From Macrobrachium rosenbergii (lineage: Eukaryota; Arthropoda; Malacostraca; Decapoda; Palaemonidae), in the NCBI RefSeq assembly GCF_040412425.1, contig NC_089761.1, positions 30,520,644 through 30,584,643 on the forward strand: a stretch of 64,000 nucleotides of DNA, given 5' to 3'. The position numbers were made by a program, and so were the translations under genes. The notes under the pieces are model-generated. The model did not search any database, was not told the DNA's origin, and was given only the letters and a program-made list of their open reading frames with translations. Shown piece by piece: positions 36,101 through 49,444 of this stretch. Numbering within the stretch: position 1 is the first letter of the stretch; the number at the start of each line of letters is the position of its first letter.

Positions 36101-39100
36101 CAGCATTTCCATATATCAACCTAGACAGCATGGGCTGTTCAGTTCAGAGCATTGATTTGCAAATGTTTGTAAGGACGGTAACTATTATATATTTAACGAC
36201 CAGCTTTCTGTAAAATACCTCCCCGTCCTTGATGTTTTAGAATTTATTGCACTTTATTGAAAGTTGTCAATGAATTAAACCTTGATCATACATTGTCATT
36301 AATTTCATCTAAATGTGGAGGCCTGAAGGCTGGCCATATAGTAATGATGTTTACCAGGTGCGCTTATTTCTTAGAAAACATAAAATTACTTCTATCGTTC
36401 TCTCTGTAATGACTGCGAGAGCTCTACTGTAAGTTTAAATGACTTTTGTGATGTTACAATCACTCGAAACTTGCATTAGCAAATGTCAAAATATGGAAGA
36501 CACATTTGATCTGATGGACAAGAGTAACTTTGGAGTTATTTGAACTACCATGGATGTATAAACCTTGTATCAAGCTACGAGGGTTAAACATTCCTATCTA
36601 GAGATGCTGGAGGAAACCCCAACCCAGCGGATGATTTGGACCCCTCTGTATACTGAATATTGCGGATCATTTGAACTAGGACGTTCAATGTTGGTTGCTT
36701 TCAACTAACAAATTGGTACATGCAGGGCTTTATAAATTATCAAAGGGAGATGAAGTTCCATAGTAAGAGATATGGTTACATGAAGTGTAAATGATCCAGT
36801 GCCTCTAATGGAAAATGTTGGTGAGTAATTGTTCATGGGAACATCCCTCTAATCCAAGGATTATCACATGAAGCTTTCGTAATGCTATTTAATAATTATC
36901 AGTCTGAAGATAAATGTGACTAGCAATTTTCACTCCCAATTATTTGCTCAGGGTCAGACATCAGCAGTATGTTGAAATTGAGGTAGCCACAAAAAACAAT
37001 GATTCCACATGTGATAGTACACTGTCTGTCCATATTGATGGATGTCATAATCAATCCCTATTTAAGTTTAAAATATGCCTTCCATTACCTCTTTTAGAAA
37101 TTTTTGATAAAAATCTGTCTCCCTTTATTTAGAACCGAATAACCACCACATTAACTCTTACACCACAATAATCTGTTTCTGCCTCTTACTTTCATCAATT
37201 TCCACTCATTCTTTTTCCCTTTGATGTCCAAACTGCAACTTAATACTCCTCTCCTGTTTTTAGTAAATTTTTAATGGCAAAACCTTCCACAGAAAGATTG
37301 AAGTCTCTTGAAATGACTCGATGGCCTAACTTTCATAACAACAATAAACAAGAAAAATAGTTAGCTTTTTATGAAATAATAATATTGGATCCAATTACAA
37401 GCACATTTTAATGGAGATTGACTCATCTTACTTTTGAGAAACATCTAATGAACGTGTCAGCAAATGCTGCATAAAAGTCAGGTATTATACGTAAGACCTC
37501 ATATGTTTTTAAGTGATGTCAGTGCTACCTGTTTTGTGTCATTTGCCCTTCCTTCACTAGAAGACTCTTCTCCGGTGTGGACGTCTGCTTCTGCCAGAGG
37601 TTTACCTCTTTTAGAAGGAGTGGTTTGTGGTGGCAGGTTCGTTTCCTAATATTAGCAGTTATGACTTGGACCATCAATGATGGTCTCGTTTGTCAATTTT
37701 TCATAAGTTGCGCTTTAACAGATCTTTCACAATTTATCCCCGATCCTCTTTTCCAAGCTAGAACCACCACAATTGCTGAATAGCAATACCAATATACAGT
37801 AAATAGGCCTCACTGTTGAACTTCTCAGTTCCAGAGGTCCTTTATTTCTCATACCGTTAGACTGCGGAACAGTCTCCCTAAGGATGGCGTACAACTGGAA
37901 CTTCAAAAGTTCAAGCAAATATGCAATGTATTACAACCCTAATACAATTCTCCTTACATTTTAATATATTTATATTTAATTTATTTTGTCTTCTTTAATA
38001 CATTATACCTTCTGTTACCTATTTCTAATGAACACTATATTGCTTGGAACCTTGAATTTTAACTCGATGCGCGGCCCCCCCCCTCGACTTTTCCATATGA
38101 ACGGGGTTCATCTTTTGAATAATAACAATAATAGTAATAATAATAATAATTCACTGCCACAGTACCAGCCTTTTGAGTTAGAACTAATGGTATATCTGGA
38201 AAATTCGTTTTTGAAAGTTCAACTGCACTTTGAAAAATGCATCTACTGAGAATATTAACAGCAGTGCTCAAATGTCTAGCATTTTGAAGATTAACCCGTC
38301 GAATGGCGTACTATGGATAACTGGGCTGTAATTCTTGATCGTAAATGGTTAAACCACGCAAAGCTCTTGTTGCTTGGCTAGGGTTTTGATTTTAATTTCT
38401 TTCCAGTGTACCTTAGATGAGTAGGTGTCATCTTGAATCTAATACCCTGGACATAGAAATGCAATGTTCTTATGCCATACTAGTCAGGAAGGCTAAAATT
38501 TCCTAAGCTACAGGCTGGTTTTAATCACAGGATTGTAAGCATTTTTTTTTTTTTACTGTTTTGACCTTTTTGTTATATTAGCTATTGTGCATTGTTTGAC
38601 TAATGAATACAATGCTGCTATACCCTTGATCCTTTCCCATTTTCCTCTCCTAGCCTTATACCTACACTGAACAATAAAAATGCATACACTCTTGAAATCT
38701 GAATGAGTACAACATTAAAATAAAAATTCTCTCACCTTGATAACACCAATTGAACCAAAATGAGCTTTGACGTCGTCTTCAGTGACATTATCAGGCATTC
38801 CAGAGACAAAGATGGTATCTTCTTGTGTTACAAGATCTGAGGGATCTCCCCTAGAGCGATCTCCACCGCCTCCACGGCTACCCCCGTAGCCACCTCCGCC
38901 ACCCTCTGTACACAATACTAAGCATCAGCAGTTGGTCTACTACAATCCTTCGGTTATGGATTATCAAGCTGGTCAGTACTTATCAACATTTAACTATTAA
39001 ACATAGACTAATATCTTGATTCTTTATATTTGAGGACACCGACCAGCATGCTTCATCCTTGTGAAACTATGATTAAAACTTAGGAAACTAACAGAACTCA

Positions 39101-42100
39101 ACTCTGACCCCACATAAGTATGTAAATCATGAACAGTGCAATGACAAACAAATATTTCAAGTAAAAAGACTGACAACATAATCACTTCAAATGCGTCATT
39201 AACATTCAAGTTAATTATTAGCAAACGTCAACATATTTAACATGCTACACATATAAAAACAATTGGGTCAGGGTTGATTCCTACATTTACATCTACGAGA
39301 AACAGTTATCACTGTCCACCTAGAGGGAATCTCCTACTATAAAATAAGGGATTCAAAAGCCCTTACATATTATGCACACACAACTAACCACATTATTGGC
39401 ATCGGTAAACCATGTACAATAGTATTTTTCCTATGTTGGATCACTACTGCCTCATTATTGATACCGAGATTGAGCATTATCTATTAGCAATTGCATTTAC
39501 ATACCCGGACGTCCCATTTCAAAAGCCATCAACATCTGTACATCTTGTAACTAAGGGACCACTCATTCAACAGCAAACCTCAGAATGGTTTGACATGTCT
39601 AAAACTATGCTCATTACATAACCAATTTGTACCCCAGGTTCATCTGGGTACTCTTTGCCATAGCAGTAGTAATCTCGTAACCTGGTTTGATATCATACCT
39701 CACTATAATACCCACAATACCACTGTCATATATTAATACAAGACCAGCAAACCAGTACTTCATTTCAAAAATCATTTTGTACTTCAATTGTCATTTGTAC
39801 CAATACAATAAAATATATAATTATGCATAAAAACAAGAAAAAATCTCTGCACCCTATGCACCATACCTTTATCATATGCATTTCAACCATGTATTGGCTG
39901 GCACATTATATCAATGCAACTGTGTTATAACACACCACGGGCCAGTGGTAAGGACTATCAATCTGAATACCATAAAATTACCCTCCAAACCCATTATTTG
40001 ACAAACTATAATAACCATTAGACTACAGATTTCCTTATTCAAAGTATTACCCGAAAGCTATGTTTACCCTTTTTGTACAAAATACGTTTACCAAGTCTAC
40101 GCTTAAATTTGAACACAAAATATTTTAAATACCTTTCTTATAAGGACACACCTAGGAAACACAGTGCCTTTGTGGTATCTAATTTTACATTTTAAGAAGC
40201 CTAAAACAGGAAATGTTTATCCTCAATTGCATATGTATTTACAAAACCATTATTGTACACGAAAACTTATTTAACAAAAATTGAGGATAAACAATTATGC
40301 ACAATGCCTCATCTGAGCTCTGTGATGACATACAGGTAGAAGCAAAAATCATGCAAATGTCTGAGTAACCAAAACAGATGAGACATCTGTACATGTTTCA
40401 ATCAATGCTTACTATGAGCAAACTATGCAAAATAGTAAGACATTCATGAACTGGTCTGTATTTTAGTTTTTTTTTTTTTCAAAACTAATGAAAAACCACA
40501 AGCACCATCAGGTGCCGTTACCTTTTAAATAACCTCTCCCTTGATCCCGCCTGTAAGAAGACACTGACATCAGCAGCTCTGTTGGCACGTGGTCATCCAT
40601 GTCAAGCAGTCAAACAGTCAGGTCGTAGTCAAGTCAAAGAATGTGGCTAAGCAAACCATAGTAACAAGCATTCCAGTGCATACATGGTTAATTCATTCAC
40701 ACACTTAAAAGCTCTTCAACTGGGTAACAATTTGCAGAAAGCTAAAGGTGGGCCATTTACTTTTGATCAAACCATATGGCATATGACCTGCTTGTCACCT
40801 TGGAAGTAAAATCTTGATCACAGTCAATTGAAAGTCAGCTTGGATTTACAGGCGAGTAGACATCAAGGGAAGGTTGTTGTTGTCCACAACACGATTACTT
40901 GGGTTTCTTCCTGCTAAATTTTGCCTCAGGGGGCACAGCCACGCCTTGCAGTTTACTCATCACCACCAACTCCACCACATAGGTAAGGTAACGCTTATTT
41001 AACTCTTCACTGCCCTCATGACGACATGTTATGAAATCTTTGGCCTTAAGTATACTACTTTCAGGTCAAAACTGTAAATGTTGAACAGACCCATCCCAAC
41101 AAAGGAATAAAAAAAAAAAAATTACATTACCATTATCAAAAAGTACTCGGTAAGTAACTGAATGCATAGAGATAGTAAAGAACCCAGAACTTAATCCAAG
41201 TCAAATACAAAACTACAATACGCATACCATTTCATAAGACATTTTCTTATTCAAACCAAATCTTTTCAAGTTATCATTCTGATCAATAAACCACATTATG
41301 TTAAAACCATCGTTTCACGTCAGTTCCCTTTGTATACTGAATTGGGCTACCAATAACCTGTCAGAAAAACTAAGAATATAATAAGTATATAAACAAGCAT
41401 GAAAATAAACAATTCTGTAAACCACATTACACAAGTGTAATCTTTTATCACATAATTACCATTAATAACCAAGATACACTTCTCCTTTTTATCAAATACG
41501 AGTGCATACCACATAAACACAACTTCAAATTGCTGTTGCAATGTTTACCCTTTACATTTCATTGTACAACCATGTTTAAACCTTTAACTCTGAACTATAA
41601 GCGAAACTATTCATGACTATCAACACCCAATAAGTGAGACCCATCTGTAATTCAACTTACCTATTAGGGGGAGCCGAAAGCTGCTTCATGGGCGGTCCGA
41701 GCATGCCACCATAGCCTGGAGGGGCTGACTGGGGGGGAGGAGCCATGCCTAGACCACCTTGAAAAGTTCAGCAGTCTGCATTAGTACACTGAATAATGCT
41801 GGCCTATGACCTCAGGGCTCAACCTAGTGCCACCTGCTACTGTTGTTCCCAACCCATTTCTACCATCTGGACAAGTCCAATTCAAAACCAACATTACAGC
41901 AGCACAGATGATGATCAGGAACTTTACACCATAAAGGTAAATATCAGTTATCACAAGCCTCCTAGAAAAAATCAGTAATTCTTTGTTTCTTTAAGCCAAA
42001 CTAAGTCACATACAACATGTGATGTGCTAACTGCATCAATGACTGTACTGAAAAATTGATTGACATTAAGGACACTAATTCAAATGTTCCATGTAAAAAA

Positions 42101-45100
42101 ATTAACAGCAATAATGGTGATAAAAATGTCAAGGTGAGCAAAATGATGACCAATGAAATTGTAGCAACAAGTCCAAAGAAATGTCAGTCACAAATCAGTC
42201 TTGTCAGTGCCAAACTAAGTTGAAAAAAAATCCCTGAAAAGAAGCTATGTTATTATCCATGAGAAATAACTTACTGTTATAACCACCACCTTGGCCCCCA
42301 TAACTTCCATTAGAAGGGGGAGGTCCACCATAATTGGGTCCCTGTCCACCATAATTGGGCCCCTGTCCTCCATAATTTCCCCCTGGAGGAGGACCCCCAT
42401 AGTTTCCCTGGGGAGGTGGCCCACCATAGTTTCCATGGGGTTGAGGTGCAGAGTAGTTAGCATTAGGCTGGTTACCATATGTATTAGACTGTTGACCACC
42501 ATATGAGTTCGCTGGTGGTTGACCACCATAGTTGCTCGAAGGTGGCTGGCCACCATAACTTCCAGAATTGTAGCTACTGTTTTGATCATATCCTTGAGAG
42601 GCTCCACCATAACTGCCATATCCTCCACTTGCTGCTGGTGGCTGACCCTGAGGTTGTGACTGCTGCTGCTGCTGTCCATAAGCACCGTAGGAGCTTCCTT
42701 GACCACCTGGTAGTAGTAGCTTAGCCTCAATCATTCTTTTCACTTCATACAATGCTCACATGCCCACATTCAGCTTAACTTCACAACCTCTGAATTTTAC
42801 ACCACTTAGTTCATATAGTATTCAGTATTCTCTGATTTGTCCCAGAGCTTATTTCTGCAAAAACAAATAGAACGGAAAGTGCACCACCCTTTTCTTTTTC
42901 TCTTGGGTAGAGCAGTGCAAATACTCACCCTGTTGAGGAGGGGGGGCACCATATGAAGGAGGTGCGGCATATGGGGCATTATTCTGAGAGTATCCTTGAG
43001 GTGGAGGAGCAGAATATCCACCATACTGCTGCGGTCCATACGATGATGCAGGTGGTGGGGCTGCAGTTGTTGCAGAGCCATAACCGCCGTAACTTCCAGC
43101 AGCTCCTCCACCACCACTTCCATAACCTCCACTATAACTGTACTCTGTAAATTTCAAGATAAATTTACATTAGCTCCAGTAATATATAACGTTTGATTGA
43201 AAAAAGTTAATTCAACAGAAAATTGTCAAAAGGTATTCTTCCCGTTTGTGTTCTGCTAACTGCAAGAGAACAGAGCCCATTACTAACCTTAGTTAGCTCG
43301 TTATAAAAAAATATTCTATACTAATTTACCTTTTCTAGACATTAGGTTTTTATCTTAGTTTTTGCCAAATATGCATTTTACTTTCTAGTAAAATGAAAAA
43401 TGATTACAACTCATGCTTATTTAAAATAAAATTCTCTTCAATGACGGTGAAACAATCATTATTGATTAATCTTTAAATGCCAGGTGGCAAACATGACTGC
43501 TTCTGTGTAGGTGGAAATCAACCCAAGTTTTCCAAGAAACCATTTAATCCAATATAGTACTAATAGTTGCCATTTTCCAAGCATTTTTCTGTCATCAGAT
43601 TTAATCTTGGTAGATACTGTAGATAAAATTACATGCAGAAAAGGCAAATCCAATAAGTCTAAGGGGAGGAGGGGGTCTGCTATAAAAAAAAAAGTTGGTA
43701 TTGTCACAAAAAGGTTATTCATGTGAAGCAACAGTTTTCCTGACCCATTCCCATAATCTGAATTACTGTACTGTACTGGTCATAATATGGTGCACACACC
43801 AATATGGAAACAGTTAATTTTAAGCTGAATTAAAGCTGTATATCAGATTCAGTTTGGCACACTCCAAAATTTAAATATGACATCTCTAAACCTGCATCTC
43901 TGAGGCTTTTTTTTTTTTTAACTTTCACTATTTCATACAAAAAAATCACTGCAGAACACAAGAGTACAAAATTTTCCTATTTCTCAGCAATGATGATGAT
44001 ATCTTAGCAGCTGGAATTCTATAAAATTTTCCTAGTTCTCAGCAATGGTGATATTACCTTAGCAGCTGGAATTCTATAAAACTTCTTGTAAAATTTGCAG
44101 AAGTTTTTACAACTATGCTTAGCCTCCACCTTCCATAGCATGCATCATTCAGCCGACTTTGTCATAAGCCAATGAGCAATATCAACGGCAATTCTAAGCA
44201 CCATTTGGCTTGACTGCTAACCAATATTAGATAACATCATTCCCTCTCCAAGAACATCTTCCCTACATCCCATCAGTTTCAAACTCAGGGAAAACTGAGC
44301 CTAACTTGCACACTTCTGTCGATGGTTGATTTGGATGTATTATTAGGAGACAAACCTAACAAAATATCCAATAATTTCAATACAGTAATTAAGAAACTCA
44401 CTACACAAAAGCCCCACGGGATGCCATGTAGAGTATATAGTACAGTACCAGGCCATCAGGGATGAACATAATAACATAAGACTGTAAATTCCTCAAATTA
44501 GGTAAGTAATTTTCTCAAAATATCTGACCTTTACTGCATTATATACACCCTTTTTTAAAGTGTCAAAAAAATTTGTATTAATACACAGTATCTCCACACA
44601 GCTCTTGCTTATAATTAACCGTCTTTTATTCTACATCATGTCAACTGGAGGATTTTATCTCAAGACAGAGCTGCTGCACATCGTTCTACATACTACCCAC
44701 CCTAGGCTATCCAGTTGCTAGTAAATCTAACATATTAACTCCCAAGCATTTTCTCCCATTTTAGCTCAAGTGACAAAGTTACCAACAGCAATGTATGTTA
44801 TCAAAAAATCTTGCTCTGCTACAACCAAGAGCCCAACTAAACTGGCCTTAAGGCTTCTCCAGATCTTATTTCCATCAGGCTTATCCTGATATTCCATCAA
44901 AAGTCCCACATTTTCTGGTTAGATCAAATGAATGATTAGGAAAAAATTTGTGTAAACGATTACAAAAATGGTGTTGAAAATTCGACTCTCTCATTACAAC
45001 TTCTGTACGGTTTAGCATGACGAGAGCTGGACTGATTGGTAGGCAAGGGCCATATTAGGACTGGATTAGACTGGATTAATACCTTTGGCCAATGCAAAGG

Positions 45101-46588
45101 GCACCTCAGCTACATTTCAAGGAGGGGGTACTTTTGAGCATGACAGTAGCTCAGTCCATGATTCCAATGGTCTTTGTTGTTTGGGGGGGGTGGGGGGTTC
45201 AGGATACATCATTCTAGGAAAAGTTAAGCTTATTTTCATTGGCAGAATATAGAACACCCCTCCCGCGGGCAAAAATATGTGCAACCCCTTACTCAGCATT
45301 CTACCTCCTGGACCTTCCCACTGCCACCAAAATATCTGTGACCCCTCACTAACCATTCTACTTCATTTCACGATCGGATAAGTACTCTGTCGACGCAAAC
45401 AACATGCTAGGCTATACTTCATGACTGGATTAGTACTGGGACGAGCCAATACACAAAAAAATAAAAAATTCTAACCTGCGGAAAACAAAAGGCGAGTACC
45501 CAAGAAAACCAATCAATAATGGCCTCAAAATCAAATTGGTTATGATTTATGTTATCCTGTATTAATTTTCTACAAAAGAACTAACCACACACTTTATTAA
45601 AAATTTTTTGACCTATATAGTAAAGGATACTTATAATTCAGGTCAGACGAGATAACTTAAAAAGAAATTTACAGAGATCTTGAGAAATTTACCTTTTCTG
45701 TGGAATTTCCCATAATCTTTTTACTAAATTCCAGAAAATTCTGAAAAGTCATGTAGGGCCTTTTTGCTCCCAAATGATTACCGACCATCTCTCGCCTTCA
45801 CATGGTGGGCCTACCAGCCTAATATTCAAAAAACAAAATTTTCATCGTTTATCTTGTAATAAACTTATCCTACTGTCCTTAAAACAATACGGAAATAACT
45901 TAATTGTGGGCGATCGTAAGATGGCAGACGGACTGCACATACGGTACATCCAGCCTCAATGGGGGTTAAACTAATCAAATTGTGTAAATGAGAACTACGT
46001 TAAATTTAAATAATGGAAAACGTGGTTTCGTAAGGTAACTTGCACTAGAAAAATAAAACCTCGGCCAAAACTGTTTGGGTTCATTTTCGAGACAGTTACG
46101 GTCCAACAAATATTTTCAGGTTTACGTAAACCGGTGCGACTTATATTACGCAGAGCTTACAAAGCCTACACTAAATTAGATAAAAATCAATATTAGACGC
46201 TGAGTTAATTATCCTAAACGAAATATTAACAGATTTAGCCTCAGGCCAACCATGACGGTTATTAATTTAACATAGGCCCAGAGCAATAGGCCTAAGCCAT
46301 TGGGGTGACACGCGGCAGACGGGAAATCGCATCTTCGGACATTTCGCCTGAAATCTGCGCCAAATCTCGAAAACAACAACGTAAAAACATTTAAAGGAAC
46401 CTACAGACTACGTCGGATACATAAAACATATGGAAATTAGCCTCCCCATCTCAATAAAAGCATGTGACATACGGGGGACGGGGCAGAAACAAAATGGCTG
46501 CCGCACAAAACTTAGCAATGTGGCACAACTTCGGTTTTTATTTCGTAAAAATGACACAACTGCACTAAAACTTACGTGTATCCCCCAT
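33113..46588 (-). CDS. caz: FET-family RNA-binding protein (FUS/EWSR1/TAF15, cabeza)
   Basis: Eleven coding exons, 5' to 3' on the minus strand: 46588-46576, 43144-42929, 42706-42275, 41757-41661, 40550-40522, 38905-38736, 35686-35528, 35296-35107, 34947-34834, 34130-33962, 33146-33113 (TAA). Phases agree throughout, giving 540 aa. Residues 1-252 are a Ser/Tyr/Gly/Gln/Pro low-complexity domain with many GSYGG, NYGG and PPPQGNYGG units, of the type that drives condensate formation. Residues 263-290 are RGG/Gly-rich. The RRM spans about 293-375, with TIFVSGMP as RNP2 and the FET-typical [11 protein letters not shown] and WFDGKEF. Residues about 376-435 are RGG. The RanBP2-type zinc finger (436-473) shows [20 protein letters not shown] and NRC, with the C-x4-C and C-x2-C cysteines and the Trp. 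A third RGG block (474-530) precedes a C-terminal GRSRPY, which fits the PY nuclear localisation signal. FET proteins bind RNA and act in transcription and splicing in the nucleus. Introns carry a MITE (34294-34657) and a LINE tail. Confidence 0.95.
33350..33585 (+). repeat. Dispersed repeat family, copy 2
   Basis: Same ordered landmarks as 27721-27995, including 'AAGGTTGGAAGGGTGTAACA', 'AAAAACCTTGCAGTTACAC', 'GTTAGGAGAGGGTG' and 'ACTGCAAAGAACCTTAAGTA', then 'GCACTAACC' and a C-run. It lies in the last intron of the FET gene in antisense orientation to it. Confidence 0.75.
34294..34657. mobile_element. TA-flanked MITE, copy 2 of the family at 12690
   Basis: Begins CAGTCGACCCCCG after TA and shares with copy 1 the blocks 'AAAATCCACGAAT', 'CTTATAACTGCC', 'TTTTGATAGTT' and 'ATGTATTTAGTCACAAAAA'. 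The right end is worn (a G-run, then TTGTCCAGTG before TA). It sits in the intron between the last RGG exon and the zinc-finger exon of the FET gene. Confidence 0.78.
37460..38150 (+). mobile_element. Jockey/CR1-like LINE 3' end with (AAT)n tail
   Basis: Successive frames give [18 protein letters not shown], then [14 protein letters not shown], then [18 protein letters not shown]. This matches the ordered blocks at the C-terminus of Jockey/CR1-type polyproteins (LPSLEYCSPVW; HPLY; R[ST]F...VRLWNSLP). Downstream is an untranslated tail with 'CATATGAACGGGGTTCATCT' ending in AATAATAATAA repeats (38118-38150). Frame changes and a truncated front show a dead copy. It lies antisense in an RRM-splitting intron of the FET gene. 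Confidence 0.75.
40522..40550 (-). CDS. caz: 29-nt micro-exon of the FET gene
   Basis: The exon reads RDQGRGYLK after completing an Arg codon and is bounded by TTACAG and GTAACG. Its length is not a multiple of three, but including it joins the low-complexity exon (ending phase 2) to the RRM exon (needing phase 1) in frame. It lies between introns of 1.1 and 1.6 kb. Confidence 0.85.
43974..44081. repeat. Tandem duplication, period 55 bp
   Basis: 'TTCTCAGCAATG' followed by 'TTAGCAGCTGGAATTCTATA' occurs twice in direct order within the first long intron of the FET gene. Confidence 0.85.
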
Positions 46589-48787
46589 CGTAGCTCCCTT
46601 CTGAGCTCTTTTATATGTTAGGTATGCGTTCCTCCTCTTCTTACGGCGGAAAATGCGTTACCGTGACAAAACAAATGTAAGAAGACTATAAAACACGCAA
46701 GGGTAGCTTCTTCTTCAAGAGACGCCACGACTGATCTCTCCACCCAAAAACTTGACAGTTGCCATATTGCCGTTTTATGTTGGCCAACTCAGTTTTATTA
46801 ATACTACTCTCATCCTAATAGATTAATTATATTGTTATTTAGCTTATGATTCAATAAATGTACTATCATCTCAAATGGACATTTGTACAAGCTGCATATT
46901 TTATTTTATTTTAACTGCAATTCCGATAATTATCGCGCACTACCATGCATGTCAACAGACAATGTTTATTTACTTATTATAAATAAACCTTAAGTGTTTT
47001 CTTTCAATATACATATTTCGAGGAGCATTTTGCAATTTTTGCAATATAAAAAAGTATTAGAATTGATTCTTAATCACAATAAAGTCTCATGTATACAGTT
47101 AAGTCCCTATTAATTTCTTGGTAATGCACAGAGTTAGGAAAGCATTCCATATACGCTTTACAGTAACCAAATCAGACGAAGGAAGTGAATATAAAATTTT
47201 AAGGGGGAAATCGTTACACCGTCATCGATCTCCCCGCATGTTTAACATTTATTTGTTTCTGTCGTCATTTTGTTATTTAACTTTCTTACACCTTGTGTAC
47301 GTGGAGAAACATCTATGGGTACCAAGGCCAAAAAAGAGGACAATAAATAAAAAAATAGTAAAATCGCCAGTATAATAAAGACTTCATTATTATCATTTGC
47401 AATATGGACATATTTCCTTAAAACAAACTGCAAAAAATGCGAACTTGTCAAGAAAGTCGAAGCGTACATGATAAAATGGCTGCGTGAAAGAGGGGGGGGG
47501 GGGCGGAGGAAATTGTTTAAATGAACAAAAGTTTAAAGGAAAATGACATGAAGATACGCTGGTCAACAACTAAAGTGATGCATACATATAAAATGTACGG
47601 CTTCATCGAGAATTACTACTCGGTACACACTGTGTATTTGAATATACAGTTCCATAAACGAAACAAGCTACAGTCGGATTTGACTTAGCAAGTGTTAAAT
47701 ACCTTAATCCTGCCCTAGATAGCTGAGGAGACATCTCTGTACCAAGCTTCAGAAATCTGGTAACTAACCAAGTGGGCATAGGCCTACAGTAACCAGGCAA
47801 ACACTGAGAATTCCACAGTATTGGTAACTACAAACTTCCAGCTTCTTGCAAGTTGTGGTTCTATGAGTTTTCACTTCCAATAAAAATTAACAGAGTTAAC
47901 TTTAGTTTGTAATTTTCTCTCAAAGGCAATGGCAATCATACCGGAAAAGATTTAATAGTTTCTGAAGTCTTAATTTTGTTCGAGTTCAGCTATCACCTGA
48001 TGTTTTTTCATTCTCTAATAACCACTTATTATTTATGTATATATTAATCTGTTTAAACACGAGTTGCATCATATCCAGACAATCTGAAGGATACTTTGAA
48101 CCTTTGCACAGCTGAAGGAAGAGTGATCACGTAGAAAAAATAGGTGAACAAATGAGTAATAAAATGGATGATAGGTTGAAAAAGGGTCTTACTTGCAAGT
48201 AATACTTAATTATTATTATCACTTTAAGAATAATAAAGATAATAAATTCATGAACGTGTTCCTTAAGGGAAGTTGTCAGAGGTAACATATATCTGTTTTT
48301 ATTTGAGGACAAAGCTAAGATGTTATTGCTCCACTGAGATAAGAAGAGGTCTTCATGTAAACACGTTTGTGATAAAGTCAAGAGACCTAGATAAGAAGGG
48401 AGTGGAAGCAGTAGGTACGGCTAAGATACACGAGAACTGGGCTAAAATCAAGTACCAGAGAAGAGATAGGAACAAACAAGGAATAAAAACAAATGGATGG
48501 AGGAATACTAAAACCAATGGGTTTAATACAAAAAAAAAAAAAAGAGGCGCTGAGACAGTAAGAAAAATAAAGTGAACATGAAACAAGGACACATTTAAGC
48601 CAGGAATAGGGTGCGGCGATCAAGTATTTATCGCGAAGTATTTTCTCATGAAAATACTTCCCATATTGCAAATGAAATATAAACGAAAATCAAGAAGATG
48701 CAAAACAGACGTCTATTCTGAAAGCAGAAAGGCCAGAGGAAGTACGCTGCAGATAGCATAGTTCGTGAGGGTGAGTCATTAGATACC
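46589..48787. other. FET gene 5' region and gene-poor spacer
   Basis: The minus-strand 5' leader and promoter of the FET gene should lie within the first few hundred bases, where DNA is locally less AT-rich (46600-46780). Beyond this I see no coding exon. A G-run of 13 lies near 47490. Confidence 0.45.
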
Positions 48788-48994
48788 TTACAACGAAAGG
48801 GAGGCCTGCACGAAAGCCTTTATAGAAGACTGCGAGTCCACCGATGAGAAGGAAGGTATGAGACTAGGGTTGCGTTGATGCCTCTGCGGCTGATAGGAAT
48901 TCATAGGATACAAGTCGAAAATGTAGGCGTGTTGGGGTGCCGGTTGGAAGGCGATTGTGAATGTATCTTGGTAGTTGACCGGAAACAAAGAATC
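48788..48994 (-). CDS. Possible orphan terminal exon, unknown product
   Basis: After a candidate acceptor (TTTACAG) the minus strand reads about 69 codons to TAA at 48788. The text is DSLFPVNYQDTFTIAFQPAP and continues with Pro, Gln, Tyr and Ser-rich sequence. Third positions favour G/C more than neighbouring noncoding DNA, which looks like real coding sequence. No ATG opens the frame, so it would be a last exon of a minus-strand gene. I recognise no homologue and found no matching upstream exon. Chance is a serious alternative. Confidence 0.2.
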   Translation of the reverse strand, partial: DSLFPVNYQDTFTIAFQPAPQHAYIFDLYPMNSYQPQRHQRNPSLIPSFSSVDSQSSIKAFVQASLSL

Positions 48995-49356
48995 TGTAAA
49001 GTCTAGTGAAAGACTGAAAGGGATTGTAGAAGAAGGAAACTAAAAGTGAATGTTTGCAAGAATTAGGCTGTAAGAGTAAATGCTAACTACAAATATAACC
49101 AAATAATTGCTAGAATTTAATTACGGTAGATGAATGAAAGCGGCGATACATACATACGTACATATTTTTTCCTTTGTAATGCCCATCGGTCATTTATACG
49201 AGCTTTCTTTGTAAACTCATTTTTATATTTCTTAAGTCTGCTAAGTAAAGGAATATCAGTCGTAAGGTCTTGCAGTACTCCATTATTTCTCCTTCCTTCG
49301 TGGATTTTGTCTTTATTTATATGTTCAATACGTTCCATATTTTCGTGATTCAGTTA

Positions 49357-49444
49357 TACATACATACATACATACATACATACATACATACATACATACA
49401 TACATACATACATACATACATACATACATACATACATACATACA
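49357..49444. repeat. (CATA)n microsatellite
   Basis: About 21 uninterrupted CATA units. Open frames across it on both strands are artefacts of the repeat. Confidence 0.97.

Noticed and set aside
42245..42752. Overlapping long frames on both strands over the FET low-complexity exons (also 42806-43150 and 34891-35382)
   Set aside because: They are out-of-frame shadows of the SYGQ- and RGG-coding exons. Only one frame joins correctly across splice sites.
47480..47510. Long G-run, considered as a G-quadruplex or regulatory site
   Set aside because: It is a simple homopolymer. Similar runs occur in several transposon ends here and no function is implied.
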